Notes: generated by a model not told the origin, from the letters alone. Positions 11,981-24,169 are shown, numbered from the stretch's first letter. The stretch is DNA of 64,000 nt from Manis javanica (GCF_040802235.1 NC_133174.1:108753647-108817646); one strand, 5' to 3'. Numbers and translations are program-made.

Positions 11981-12871
11981 TTAGAGCAGTCCCTGTAGGA
12001 TGCCCTGTAGAGCTGGTTTGTGGGAAGCAAATTCCCTCAGCTTTTGCTTGTCTGGGAATTGTTTTATCCCACCATCATATTTAAATGATGGTCGTGCTGG
12101 ATACAGTATCCTTGGTTCAAGGCCCTTCTGTTTCATTGCATTAAGTATATCATGCCATTCTCTTCTGGCCTGTAGGGTTTCTGTCGAGAAGTCTGATGTT
12201 TGCCTGATGGGTTTTCCTTTATAGTTGACCTTTTTCTCTCTAGCTGCCTTTAAAACTCTTTCCTTGTCCTTGATCCTTGCCATTTTAATTACTATGTGTC
12301 TTGGTGTTGTCCTCCTTGGATCCTTTCTGTTGGGGGTTCTGTGTAATTCCATGGTCTGTTCGATTATTTCCTCCCCCAGTTTGGGGAAGTTTTCAGCAAT
12401 TATTTCTTCAAAGAGATTTTCTATCCCTTTTCCTCTTTCTTCTTCTTCTGGTATCCCTATAATACGAATATTATTTCTTTAGCCTTGGTCACATAGTTCT
12501 CTTAGTGTTGTTTCATTCTTGGAGATCCTTTTATGTCTCTCTATGTCAGCTTCTATACGTTCCTGTTCTCTGGCTTCTGTTCCTTCAATGGCCTCTTGCA
12601 TCTTATCCATTCTGCTTATAAACCCTTCCAGGGATTGTTTCACTTCTGTGATCTCCTTCCTGACATCTGTGATCTCCCTCCGGACTTCATCCCACTGCTC
12701 TTGCATTTTTCTCTGCATCTCATCCCATTGCTCTTGCATTTTCCTTTGCATCTCTGTCAGCATGTTCATGATTTTTATTTTGAATTCTTTTTTAGGAGGA
12801 CTGGTTAGGTCTGTCTCCTTCTCAGGTGTTGTCTCTGTGATCTTTGTCTGCCTGTAGTTTTGTCTTTTCAT
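11981..12871 (-). pseudogene. ORF1: L1 ORF1 (RNA-binding chaperone), one nonsense codon
   Basis: ORF1p coats L1 RNA as a trimer. The likely start is the Met at 12871 (MKRQNYRQ...); upstream in-frame residues look like 5'UTR. Order: lysine-rich N-terminus, long coiled coil (about residues 35-115), then the RRM and C-terminal domain (HIVIKMARIKDKERVLKAAR, then ETLQARREW). The coiled coil contains an exact-looking tandem duplication of 11 residues (MQRKMQEQWDE twice, 12705-12770). One TAA at 12479-12481 interrupts an otherwise single frame of about 296 codons. The C-terminal half from 12352 is open. Confidence 0.92.
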
Positions 12872-14348
12872 GGTGATAGAGATAATGTGCAGAGCTGGTA
12901 CAAGTGACCACTGGAAGAGCTTCCCTTCTTGTTGGTTTGTGGCCTTCCTCACCTGGGAGTATAGCGAACTCTAGTGTCTTGTGCTGGGCAGCTGTGTGCA
13001 GACAGGGCTTCTGCTTCCTACCCGGTTGCTATGGGGTTTATCTCCACTGTTGCTGTAGGCGTGGCCTGGCTGGGGCTGCTCCTCCAAATTGGTGGAGCCT
13101 CATTGGATGGGGAGCGGCCGGGAGGCTATTTATCTCCGTATTGGGCCTCTGTGCTCCCTGCTGCCCAGGGGTTAGAGTGCCCAGAGATCCCCTGATTCCC
13201 TGCCTCTCGTCTAAGTGACCTGTCCTGCCCCTTTAAGACTTCCAAAAAGCACTCTCCAAACCAAAACAACAACAGCAACAATGAGAGAGGGAACATAAGA
13301 AAAAAAAAAAAGGAAAAAACATGTGATTTTTTTTTTTTGTCCTCAGGCGCCAGTCCCAGGCACCTGCTCACTGGTACTGCTGCCCTGCCTCCCTAACACC
13401 AGGGTCCCTGTCCCTTCAAGGTTTCCAAAAAGCACCCGCCCACTGGTCCCGCAGAGAATAACGCACGATATTCTTTGTCCTCAGGCACCGGTCCCAGGCA
13501 CCCGCTCACCAGCCGCCCTGCCTCCCTAGCACCAGGGTCCCTGTCCCTTTAAGGCTTCCAAAAAGCACTCGCCAAAAAGAGAAAAAAAAAGGGGAAAAAC
13601 GCGCGATTTCCTCCGTCCTCAGGTGCTGGTCTCAGGCACCCGCCCACCGGTCCCGCAGGGAAAAACGCGGGATATTCTTTGTCCTCAGGCGCCGGTCCCA
13701 GGCACCCTCTCACCAGTCCCACCGCCCTGCCTCCCTAGCACCGGGGTCCCTGTCCCATTAAGGCTTCCAAAAAGCACTCGCCAAAAAGAGGGAAAAAAAG
13801 GGGAAAAACGCGCGATTTCCTCCGTCCTGAAGTGCCGGTCTCAGGCACCCACCCACTGGTCCCGCAGGGAAAAACGCGGGATATTCTTTGTCCTCAGGTG
13901 CCAGTCCCAGGCACCCGCTCACCAGTCCCGCCGCCCTGCCTCCCTAGCACCGGGGTCCGTGTCCCTTTAAGGCTTCCAAAAAGCACTCGCCAAAAAGAGA
14001 AAAAAAAAGGGGAAAAACGCGCGATTTCCTCCGTCCTCAAGTGCTGGTCCCAGGCACCCACTCACCTGTCCTGCACCCTGCCTCCCTAGCAACGGGGTCC
14101 CTGTCCCTTTAAGGCTTCCAAAAAGCACTGGGGGAGGGGCGCTCGGGTCCCGCCGTGCCAGTGCTTGTATCTTACCCCCTTCGCAAGGCGCTGGGTTCTT
14201 GCAGGTGTGGATGTGGTCTGGATGTTGTCCTGTGTCCTGTGGTCTCTATTTTAGGAAGATTTTTCTTTGTTGTATTTTCTTAGCTCTATGTGTTTTTGGG
14301 AGGAGATTTCCACTGCTCTACTCACGCCGCCATCTTGGCTCCACCCTC
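12872..14348 (-). promoter_or_regulatory. young L1 5'UTR and internal promoter
   Basis: The only strongly GC-rich, CpG-containing stretch of the window, about 1.48 kb long. Its 5' tip contains CAAGATGGC (complement near 14328-14336), a YY1-type site that sets the start of transcription in L1s. It comprises a unique 5' part (14130-14348), tandem monomers (13330-14125) and a unique 3' part (12872-13330). Plus-strand frames cross the monomers, but their phase changes because the unit is not a multiple of three, so I do not call an antisense gene. Confidence 0.85.
13330..14125 (-). repeat. 209-bp tandem monomers in the L1 5'UTR
   Basis: The landmark GCGCGATTTCCTCCGTCC starts at 13601, 13810 and 14019, an exact period of 209. 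A second landmark (TCCCTGTCCC-type) occurs at 13405, 13538, 13747, 13956 and 14098, so there are two complete 209-bp units flanked by shortened ones (133 and 142 bp). Each unit is itself two related halves (about 142 and 67 bp), both starting with TCCTCAGG and containing CCAGGCACCCGC. Monomeric L1 promoters are well known in mouse; here the unit is unrelated in sequence as far as I can tell. Confidence 0.9.
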
Positions 14349-14362
14349 TATCAGTGACTTTT
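14349..14362. repeat. target-site duplication, right copy, of the young L1 insertion
   Basis: Exact copy of 5498-5511. It abuts the L1 5' end with no extra bases beyond TC, so the L1 is full length. Confidence 0.9.
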
Positions 14363-15410
14363 ATACTTTTATGTTTCCATTTTGTTACTTCATGTCCCTT
14401 TGTTTTAATTTGAAGGACAAGCTGTTAGCATTTTTCTGTAAGGCAGGTCTCTGTGGTGTTGAACTCCCTTAGTTTTTGTTCCCTTAGTTTTTGTTTACCT
14501 GAGAATGTCTTTATTTCTCCATCATTTCAAAAGGATATTTGTCCAGATACAGCATTCTTGGCTGGCCATTGTCCCCTACCCCCCACCCCCAACAACTTTG
14601 AATATATCTTAACATTCTGTCCTTGCCTTCAGGGTTTCTGCAGCAAAATTTAGTGATTACCTTATGGGGATTCCCTTGTATGTAATAATTCATTTTCCTC
14701 TTCCTGCTTTTAAGATTCTCTATATCTGACTTTTAATATTTTGATTATGTATCTTCAGGTAAACTTTGGGTTGATACTGCTTGAGGTCCTTTGAGCTTCC
14801 TGTACTTGGGTGACCATATCTCCCAAGATTTGGGAAGTTTTCAGCTATTTATTTAAAATTTTGAAAAGCCATATCTATTTTTTTGTTTTGTTTTTTGGGG
14901 TAGTGAGTTTTTATTTTATTAAATAAACTTTCTTCCCCTTTCCCTCTTTTTTCTCCTGGGACTCCCATGATGCAAATGCTCATTCACTTGAAGATGTCTT
15001 AAAAATCACATAGGCTTTCTTTACTGTTTCATCCTTTTATTTTTTTATTCCTCTAACTGGCTGATTTCAATTGCCTTATCTTCAAATTTGCTGATTATTT
15101 CTTCTATATCATCAAGCCTACTGTTGACAATTTCTATTGAATTTTTTTATTTCCTTTATTATTTTATTCATACTTGCATCATTCTTGAAGACACATTCAG
15201 CCTTGCTTTGATATCTGTGTATTTAAAGTAGCAAACACATCTTATAGTCTTTATAGACTGGTTTCAGCAGGTAAATACCTTCTCCTCTTGGCTCCCTGCC
15301 CTGATGGGATTACCTCTGGAATATCACAGTCAGGCTGGGTTGGAGCCAGGTTATGAGGCTCTTGCTGAGTCTATAGCAGGGCCCATGGGTAGTAGGGTTG
15401 TTATCAGCAG
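14363..15410 (-). mobile_element. old L1, ORF1 and 5'UTR (outer element, segment 4)
   Basis: Continues the outer L1 after the young insertion: inter-ORF and ORF1 text to about 15200 (the coiled-coil/RRM part is recognisable only by nucleotide similarity), then 5'UTR-like DNA. No useful open frame. It ends near 15410 where another L1 3' end begins. Confidence 0.65.
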
Positions 15411-17838
15411 CTTGGACATTGTCCTTTCTCCAAGCCTGACAACTACCATCCTACTTTATGTCTCTATAAATTTCGCTACTCTATTTACTACATGTAAGCA
15501 GAAACATACAGTATTTCTTTCTCTGACTGGCATATTCAATTAGCGTAACATCATCAAAGTTTATGCATGCAGCATTTGTCAGAATTTCTTTTTAAGGCTG
15601 AGTAATATTCCATTGTATGTATATACCACATTTTCTTATTCATTCTTCTGTTGATGGGCACATTGGTTTCTTCCACACTTTAGCTGTTATTAATTATGCT
15701 TCTATGAACATGGGTATACAACTATCTCTTGGAGACGGAGACTGTGCTTTCAGTTATTTTTGGGTATATACCCAGAAATATAATAGCTGGATCCTATGGT
15801 GATTTTATTTTTAAATTTTTGAGGAACTGCATTCTTATCCACAGTATTTTACATTCCTACCAACAATGCACAAGGGCTCCAAATTCTCCACATCCTTAAC
15901 AGCACTTCTTATTTTCTGGTGTTTTTTTAATAGTAGTTGTCCTAATGGGTGTGGGATGATACCACATTGTGGTTCTGATTTTCATTTCCCTAATGATATG
16001 TAATATTGAACATCTTTTCATGTGGTATTGGTAAATAGTATATATTCTTTGGAGAAATGTCTATTCAGTTCATTGGCCTTTTTGAATAAAATTATTTTCT
16101 GTTGTTGAAGTTTAAGAGTTGTGCCTATATTCTGGAAATTAATCCCTTAAGAGATAAATCATTTGTAAATTTTATCTTCCAAAGGTTCCCTATCACTCTG
16201 TTGGTAGTGTCCTTTGCTTAAAATATTTTAATCTTGTGAAGTCTAGTTTGTCTTTTTGATTTTGAGGCATGCATCTTTGGTGTTATAGCTAAAAAATCAT
16301 TGCTGAATCCAATGTTGTAAATCTTTTGCCTTATGTTTTCTTCTAATAGTTTTATAGTTTCACCTCTTACATTTAGGCTTTTGATCCATTTTGAGTTAAT
16401 TTTTGCATTATGGCATAAGGTAAGAGTCTAATTTCATTCTTTTGCATGCAGATATCCAGTTTTCCTAGCACCATTTGTTGAAAATAATGTCCTTTTCTCA
16501 TTTAATGATCTGGCACTGTTGTCAAAAATCATTTGATTATATATGTAAGGGTCTGTTTCTTGGATTTCTATTCTATTTCACTGGGCTATATGCTTGTTTA
16601 TATGCCAATTCCACACTGTTGTGCTTACTGTAGCTTTATAGTAAGTTTTGATATCAGGTAGTACGAGTCCACCAACTTTGTTCTTCTTTTTTCAATTGTT
16701 TTTGCTATTTAAGGTCCCTAGTAATTTCATATGCATTTTCGGATGGATTTTTCTATTTCACAAGAAAAAGTTATTTGGATTGTGATAGGAATTGCTTTGA
16801 ATCCTTAGATCACTTTTGTTGGTGTTGATATCTGAATATTTAATCTTTTAATCCATGAATTTGGAATGACTCTCCATTTATTTGTGTCTTCCTTAATTTC
16901 TTTAGGCAATATTTTATAGTTTTCAGTGTACAAGTCTTTTGGCTCCTTGGTTAAATTTATTACCAAGTATTTTAACTTTTTGATGTTATTGTAACAGAAG
17001 TGTTTTCTTCATTTCTTTGTTATTGATCATTGTTAGTATAAAAACACTCAACTGATTTTTCTGTGTTGGTTTTATTTCCTACATCTTTGGTGAGTTTTTT
17101 ACTTGTTCTAACAGGAATTTTTGTATGAGATCTTTGGGGTTTTCTACATATGAGATGTCATCTGTGAACTGAGATAATTCTACTTCCTTTACAATTTTGG
17201 TGCCTTTTCTTTTTGTTGCCTAATTGTTCTGGCTAGGACTTCCAGTGTTGTGCTGAATAGACATGGATGAAAGCAGGCTGCCTTGTGTTGTTCCTGATCT
17301 CAGAGGAAATGTCTTCAGTCTTTTACCTTTGAGTATGATGTTAGTGTGAATTTTCATATATGGCCTTTATTATGTTGAAGTATTTTCCTGCTATTCCTTT
17401 TTGTTGAGAACATTTATCATAAAAAGGTGTTGAAATTTGTCCCATGACTTTTCTGCAGCAATTGAGATAATCATGTTGTTTTTGTCCTTCATTCTGTTGA
17501 TGTTACATATTGTACTGAGTGTGTGTGTGTGTGTGTGTATGTGTGTATGTGTATGTGTGTGTGCACTGAGCCATGCTTACATTTCAGGAATAAAGCCCAG
17601 TTGGTCATGGTGTACAATCCCTTAAATATTCTCTTGAATTTGATATACTAGTATGTTGTTGAAGATTTTTGCATCAATATTCATCAGGAATATTAGTCTG
17701 CAGTCTTTTTTTTTCTTATAGTATCTTTGGCATTTGTATTAGAAAAACACTGTCCTCATGAAATAAGTTAAGGGTTCCCTCCTCTTCAAATTTTTGTAAG
17801 AATTTGAAAAAGATTAGTATTAATTCTATAAATTAAAT
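15411..17838 (-). mobile_element. old L1, 3'UTR and ORF2 C-terminal/RT part
   Basis: Antisense L1 starting in the 3'UTR (15411-15590), passing through the ORF2 3' end (the 'GAGTAATATTCCATTGTATG' landmark near 15600) and the reverse-transcriptase region (about 17100-17300). Strongly decayed with many stops. Contains a TG microsatellite. Confidence 0.75.
17518..17565. repeat. (TG)n microsatellite
   Basis: About 48 bp of GT with TA interruptions, inside old L1 ORF2. Confidence 0.9.
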
Positions 17839-18720
17839 TTGTCCATGTATTTACCTTTAGTGGAAAACTGTATTTTTATATGGCTCCAAGTTACTGTCTA
17901 GAGTCCTCTCATTTCAACTTGAAGGACTACCTTTAGCATTTCTTGTCAGGCAGGTCTAGTGGTTAATGAACTTTTTCATCTTTTGTAAATCTGTGAATAT
18001 CTTCCTTTCTCCCTTGGTTTTGAAGGATAGTTTTGTCAGATACAGAATTCTTAGTTTGCACTTTTTCTCTTTCAGCACTTAATATATACATGTATCATTC
18101 TACTGCCTCTGGCTTGCAAGGATTTTGCTGAGAATTCTGCTTACACTCTAATTGAGGTTCTTTTGTATGCGATGAATCACTTTTCTCTTATTGCTCTTAA
18201 GATATTCTCTTTGTCTTTTGACAGTTTGCTTATAACATGTTATTGTGTAGTTTTGTGGTTTATCTTGAAATTTGCTAAGTTTCTTTATTTGTATGTCAAA
18301 CTTTTCCCTCAAACTTGGGAAGTTTTTGGCCATTATTTCTTCTCTTTGACACTTTCTCTTCTTGGATTCCTTTTATTTGTACACTTGGCTGCTTGATGGT
18401 GTCTCATAAGTCACTTACGCTCTATTATTTTTTTCTCCTCAGACTTGGGAACCTCAACTGATTTGGTTTCAGGTTCACTGATTATTTATTTTGCCTATTT
18501 GATTTTGTTAAATCCCTCTAGTGAATCTTTTAATTGGTTCTTCTATCTCCCAGCTCTATCATTTCTGTTTGGTTCTCTTTTGTACTGTTGATACTCCTTG
18601 CTACCCTACATGAGGTTGAGATTCTTCTCTGACAGAAATGGCTGCTTTTATTTCTTGACTATTCCATTATAGAGTTTTTTTCATATGTATATGTGTTTGT
18701 ATCAATTTGTGCTCATTTTA
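17839..18720 (-). mobile_element. old L1, ORF1-side part joined after an internal deletion
   Basis: At about 17840-17870 the text jumps from the ORF2 reverse-transcriptase region straight to the ORF2-upstream/ORF1 region, skipping the rest of ORF2 including the endonuclease (about 2 kb). Then ORF1-like text to about 18700. Either one L1 with an internal deletion or two fragments placed end to end. Confidence 0.6.
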
Positions 18721-19034
18721 TGGATCAGAAGTTGGTACTATATCATTAGATGCCATTATGGTCCCTTAGAGCTGTAAGTTATATGGAAGTTTGGGAATTC
18801 TTTTGTTTGGAACTGAGTGTTGGAATGAAGGTGACATACCAGTTAGTAATACAACCCCTCCTGAAGAGAGAAGAGCTCCACTACTTTCACTGGGAGACTG
18901 GATTGAAATTACTGAAGAAGAAACCCAGATACAGATAAACATAAGATGGAATTTGGGAAGGTAAAGAGGATGGAGATAATAAGAGCAGTCAATGTGTATT
19001 TAATATTGTGTTAGCAGTAAAAAAACAACCAGTG
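18721..19034. other. single-copy DNA, no feature seen
   Basis: Separates two L1s of opposite orientation. No gene or repeat recognised. Confidence 0.5.
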
Positions 19035-20117
19035 AATGAAAAGGCAACTCATGGAATAGGGCAAAATATTTGAAAATCCTATATCTGATGAGGTACTTAA
19101 AGAAATCCTATAACTCAACAGCAAAAAGCAACCTGATTAAAAAATGGACAGAGGATCTCAACTGACATTTTTCCAAAGGAGACATACAGATGGTCAAGTA
19201 TACAATAAGACTCTCAACATGACTATTCAGAGAAATACAAATCAAAACCACAGTGCAAATCCCACAATTAGATATCACTTCATACCTGTTGGAATGGCTA
19301 TTATCAAAAAGATAAGAAACAACAAGTGGTGATGAGGATGTAGAGAAAAGGGAACCTTTGTGCTCTGTTGATAGGGATGTAAATTAGTGCACCCACTATG
19401 GAAAACAGAAAGGGGATTCCTCAAAAAATAACAAATAGAACTACCATATGACCCAATAATTCCACTTCTGGGTGTATGTCCAAAAGATATGAAATTGGGT
19501 CTTTGAAGAGTTGTCTGCCCTCCCATGTTCATTGCAGCATGATTTATAATAGCCAAGATATGGAAATAACATAAATGACTGTCAGTGGATGAATGGATAA
19601 AATGTGGTATTTGAGTACAGTGGAATATTACTCAACCACGAGAAAGATGTAAATCCTGTTTTTTGCAGCAACATGGATGGACCTTGAGGGCATTATGCTA
19701 AGTGAAGCAATTCAGAGACAGACAAATACTGTATGATACCACTCAAATGTGGAATCTAAAAAAGTTGAACTAATAGAAACTGTAGAGTGGTGCATGGCAA
19801 GGGTTTGGGGATTTGGGAAATGGGGAGATGTTGATCAAAGGGTACAAACTCAGTTATAAGATGAATAAGTTTTGGGGGTCTAATGTCCAGCATGGTGATT
19901 ATTGTTAATAATACTATATTATATATTTGAAAGTTGCTTAGAGAGTAGATCTTAGCACAAAATGATACAGTAATTATGTGAGGTGATGGAGGTGGTAGCT
20001 AAAGCTAAGGTGGTAATCATTTTGCAATATATAAGTATATCAAATCATCAAATTGTCCACCTTAAACTTACACAAAATTGTATATCAATTATATGTCAAT
20101 AAAGCTGGGAAAAAAAT
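19035..20117 (+). mobile_element. old L1 3' end, sense orientation
   Basis: ORF2 C-terminal text in sense orientation (AGATATCACTTCATACC and CCATATGACCCAATAATTCC landmarks) followed by a 3'UTR ending with CAATAAAG and an A-rich stub at about 20098-20118. 5'-truncated and full of stops. Confidence 0.85.
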
Positions 20118-20119
20118 AT

Positions 20120-20330
20120 GGTGCTGGGCACCTTCCAAATGCACCTCTAATCTCATAGTCACCTTGTTGTAAGACAGGTGCTATCACCAGTTTATAGAAG
20201 CGCAACTAGAGACTCTGAAATACTAAATGATTTACCCAAAGCCACATATTTAAGAAGTGATACCTGGATTCATACCTTGGTCTGTGTGATTCCAAGGTCT
20301 ATTCTCTTAAACACTGTGCTCCACTTTCTC
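20120..20330 (+). mobile_element. MIR SINE
   Basis: Matches the MIR core and 3' part: a 'gtgctgggcacc' start, a parity of 'acaggtgctatcacc...' and 'AATGATTTACCCAAAGCCAC', then 'TTCATACC...TCTGTGTGATTCCAAGG'. Highly diverged. Confidence 0.75.
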
Positions 20331-20744
20331 TCCAAGTTATAATCACTTACTCTGTGACACAGAATGGAATATGGTTTAACCCATCTCATATAGTGGAATT
20401 TTATGTAAGATTTCCTTTCTTTGGGAAAGAAAGAAAAATATTTTGCTGTATTGAAAAAGATCGAAACACAAAAATATCTTGCTGTATTGAAAAATAATTG
20501 CAACCCCTGACTAGCATTGGCTGAGGTGATGCCCTGAATCATTACAGCTGCTCCTAGAGGTAGCAGTAAAGAGGGAAGAGATAATCATCACACAGGCCCA
20601 AAATGTCTCAACTGACTACCTAATTCTGATTAGTCCAATGAAGAAAAAAGTTAGAACACTTGTAATAAAGAACATTTCAAACATCACTAGTCTTAAAAGT
20701 GATGGGATTACATAAACTGGATGACCTCAGGACTGTCTTTTGAT
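20331..20744. other. single-copy DNA
   Basis: Contains a near-duplicated 'AAATATTTTGCTGTATTGAAAAAG'-like string twice (about 20438-20461 and 20472-20494), a local short tandem duplication. No gene seen. Confidence 0.4.
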
Positions 20745-22380
20745 AATAGGTTTATTAAGGTACAATTTATATCCAGAGAAATTCACTCTTGTTAGTGTAC
20801 AGTCTTATGAGTTTTGACAAATATACAGTGAGGAAACCACGATAATCAAGATACAGGTCAGTGTGATTACTCCCTAGGAGTTCCCTCATTTCATGTCTCT
20901 TTGTAATCAACCCCCACCCCGAACTCCAGTCTCTGGGCAGTAGTAATCTGTTTTCTGTACCTTCTGTACCTATAGTTGTGCCTTTTCTAAAATTTTATAT
21001 AAATGGAATCATATAATAAGTACTTTTTTGAGTTTGGCTGCTTTTATTCAGCATAGTCCATTTGAAATCCATCCACATTTCTGCATGCCTTAGTCATTTG
21101 TTCATTTTCATTGCAAAGTGGGTTTCTACTGTATGGATGTAACAGATTATTTGTCTATACAAGTGATGGAAATTTGGATTGTGTCTAGTTTTTGGCAATT
21201 ATGAATACAGCTTCATGAACATTCATGTATAGATTTTTGTGTGGACATAAGTGTTCATTTCCTTAAGCTACATTCTTAGGAGTAGAATTGCAGTCACATG
21301 GTAAGTATATGTTTAACTGGCTCCCTTGTTTCCCAAAGTTGCTGTAATGTTTTTTATGCCCATCAAAAATATATGAGCATCCCAGTGGGTCTGCATCCTT
21401 ACTAACACTTGATATTATCAATTTTTGAAAATGTAGTAATTCTAACATTGTACAATAGTATGTCATTGTGATTTTATTTACATTTCCTGATCTGATCAAT
21501 TTGAATGTCTTTTCATGTGCTTCTTTGCCATCTTTTGCAATATATGAGCTTTTCCTCAAATCTTTTTCTGATTAAAAAAATGGATTGATGCTTTTTGAAT
21601 TTTTAGTTCTTTATGTACTTTGCATAAGAGTACACTATCAGATATATGGTTTGCAAATATTTTCTTCCTGTCTGTAGCATGCCATTTCATTTTCTTAACA
21701 ATGTCTTTTGAGAAGTTTTTAATTTTGATGAAATCCAACTTTTTCTTTTATGGTTCATGCTTTTGGAACCTATCGAAAAATCATTGAAGTTGCCAATATT
21801 TTTTTCCTGTTTTATCCTGGTAGTTGTATAGTTTTAGGTTTTATATATAGGTCTATGATCCACTTCAAGTAAATTTCTTATGTAGTATGAGGTATGGAGG
21901 GACCATGGACCAAAGTTTCTTTTTTTATTATTATTCCAATACTTATTTATTGAAAAAATGATCCTTCACCTATTGAATTGCTTTGACACCTTTACAGAAA
22001 ATCAGTTGGCCATTTATGAATGGGTCTATTTCTGGGCTCCATTTATTGTGTTTCATTTATCTATGTGCCTATCCTTTCACCAACATACTACACTGTAGTA
22101 ATTCCCACTGCCTTATGGTAATACATCTAATTAGGTACCATGAGTCTTCCAACTTTATTCTTCTTCGAAATTGTTTTGACTATTTTAAGTCCTTTGCTTT
22201 TCCATATAAAATTCCATATAAATTTCCATATAAATCAGCTTATTGATTTCTAATTTTTCAAAAGCCTGCTGACATTTTGATTGGGATTTTATTGTAATTG
22301 TAGATTAATTTGGGAAGAATTGACATCTTAATGATATTGGGTGTTGAGAATCATTTTATATTTCCATTTATTTAGGTCTT
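20745..22380 (-). mobile_element. old L1 3'UTR and ORF2 (segment 1)
   Basis: Antisense L1 with 3'UTR text (about 20750-21030), the ORF2 3' end and onward to the middle of ORF2. Broken frames only. Interrupted by an RPL31 pseudogene and resumed at about 22815. Confidence 0.75.
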
Positions 22381-22387
22381 TTCTTGG

Positions 22388-22805
22388 AGGTTTTATAACT
22401 TTATTTAACAATTAGTGGTTCTCATCCACATTAACTGTAGAGTTTTAGAAATGGCAAGAGGTACATAGGTAACTAACAAATAGAGCTTATTTGGGGAATC
22501 TTTATCCTCATTACATTTTTTTGGACAACTGCATATGGATATGGTATAGGACACTCCTTATTTCTTTAGTCCAGACAGCTATGTTGATTCTGGTGTCAAT
22601 TTGCACATCTGGAGTTACAGTCTCTTTCATGACAAATTTATAGACTTCTTTGAATGCCTGAGGGGCACACTTGAAACCCACTCCATGAATGTACTTGTGA
22701 ATGTTGATGGTGTATTCTCTGGTCACAACCAGTTTTATTTCAGAATGGCCCTTCTTCTTGCCACCCTTCTCTGCAGGTGCCATTCTGCCAGGCCCAGGTT
22801 AGAAA
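22388..22805 (-). pseudogene. RPL31P: RPL31 processed pseudogene
   Basis: A retrocopy of the ribosomal protein L31 mRNA (large-subunit protein). The minus-strand frame from the Met at 22783 shows [20 protein letters not shown] and, after several substitutions, [11 protein letters not shown], clear L31 text. A one-base expansion in an A-run near 22520 shifts the frame and gives a stop at 22511; the remaining C-terminal text continues in another frame to about 22425. AATAAAG of the mRNA 3' end is at about 22400-22406. No introns, and only a decayed A-rich tail to the left. 'TTAGGTCT' on both sides (about 22373 and 22817) may be the duplicated target. Inserted in old L1 ORF2; not functional. Confidence 0.93.
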
Positions 22806-23440
22806 GGAAGTTTTTTAGGTCTCCTTTGAGTTATTTCCTCAAAGTTTTATCAATTTTAACCCTACACATATTACATATATTTTGTTGGATTTATATCCAC
22901 TATTGCATGTTTTCTTGATGCTATTATGAATGGTACTTCAAAAATTCAATTTACTAATCGCTCCTTTCTTGTAGATAGAAATACAGTTGATTTTTGTATG
23001 TTTACCTTGTATTGTGTGACCTTGTTAAACTCATTAGTTCCAGAATATTTGTAGATTCCTTGGGATTTTCTAAGTAGAAAATCATGACATTGATGAATGG
23101 GGACAGTTTTATTTACTGCTTCCTAATCTGTATGTATTTTACTTAATTGTGTTGGCTTTTTGTAATGGTCAGGATCCCCAGCATGATGTTGAATTGGAGT
23201 GGTAAGAATAAACATCCTTGAAGGAAAACATTCAATCTTTCACCATAATGTATGAGGTTATCTCTAGGAATTTTTTTTTTGGTAGACGCCATTTAACAGT
23301 CTGAAGAAATACCCTTTTATTTGTAGTTTGTCAAGAGATCTTATTATGAGCGATTATTGAATTTTGACAAAAATTCCTGTATCTGTTGATATGGTTAATT
23401 GCAATGATTTTTAAACCCACTGGATTTGCATAATGAAAAT
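22806..23440 (-). mobile_element. old L1 ORF2 (segment 2)
   Basis: Continuation of the 20745 element after the RPL31 retrocopy, covering reverse-transcriptase text (about 23060-23400). Ends near 23440. Confidence 0.65.
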
Positions 23441-24018
23441 ATATAAGAATGAGTGATAATGATGACAATAATTATATCATTGTGTGCTTACCATATGCTT
23501 AGTAGTTTGTAGGGAGATGTTGATTTTTTGTAGGTAGGATGATGTTATCCTACCTAAGTCACTTCTTCCATGGAAAGTGAACCTTCTAAGCTTCAGGGAT
23601 ACTAACTTAATGAATGTATTTGAGAAGGGGGTGTGGAATCATCGGAAATATGTTAAATAGAACATGCCATAGCAAGACACATAAATCCATTAGAAACTAG
23701 AGAGTAGAGGTAGGTAAAACCATATTTTATTCTAAAGTAAACAGGAAGTGTAGAACTTTCAGGTTGGTGAACCTGTGGAGATTTTGGGAGAATGGCACTC
23801 TGAGAGGGCATGGAAACTCTGCTCCCCTTCCCGCATGCCTTGCCTCATGCATCTCTTCCATTTGGCTGTTCCTGAATTATATCCTTTTATGATAAGCCAG
23901 TGATCAAATTCCATAAGAAAGCAAGTACAATATGAAGGAAGAAATGATGGCAATGATGATAATGGCAGTGACGGTGAATGCTAGACTGGAAGGGAGGGGT
24001 ATTGGGGGTTTTGCTTTG
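23441..24018. other. single-copy DNA
   Basis: No confident repeat. A short MIR-like stretch may lie at 23460-23520. GATGAT-rich text at 23945-23975. Leads into the promoter-like cluster at 24019. Confidence 0.4.
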
Positions 24019-24127
24019 TGACGTCAAAACCACCTGACTGCTACCATTGGCTGGAGCAGTGCTTTGATAACCAAACAAAGGGTAAGGGTAGTTAGTGTTC
24101 CTCAGTGCCCTCAGAAAGGTATATATA
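24019..24127 (+). promoter_or_regulatory. promoter-like cluster: CRE, inverted CCAAT, TATA
   Basis: A perfect palindromic cAMP-response element TGACGTCA at 24019-24026, ATTGG (reverse CCAAT) at 24046-24050 and TATATATA at 24119-24126, in plus orientation, with the ATG of the 24170 frame about 45 bases after the TATA box. The spacing is that of a compact promoter with a very short 5' leader. CRE plus TATA is typical of genes switched on by CREM in spermatids, but that assignment is an inference. Confidence 0.55.
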
Positions 24128-24169
24128 GGGAGATCAGGGGGCTGAGGCTGACCACCTGGAGGCTTCAAA

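Noticed and set aside
13323..14089. Plus-strand frames of 68-115 codons antisense to the L1 5'UTR (ORF0-like)
   Set aside because: They run through 209-bp monomers that change phase each unit and encode only low-complexity Pro/Arg/Ser text; no support as a gene.
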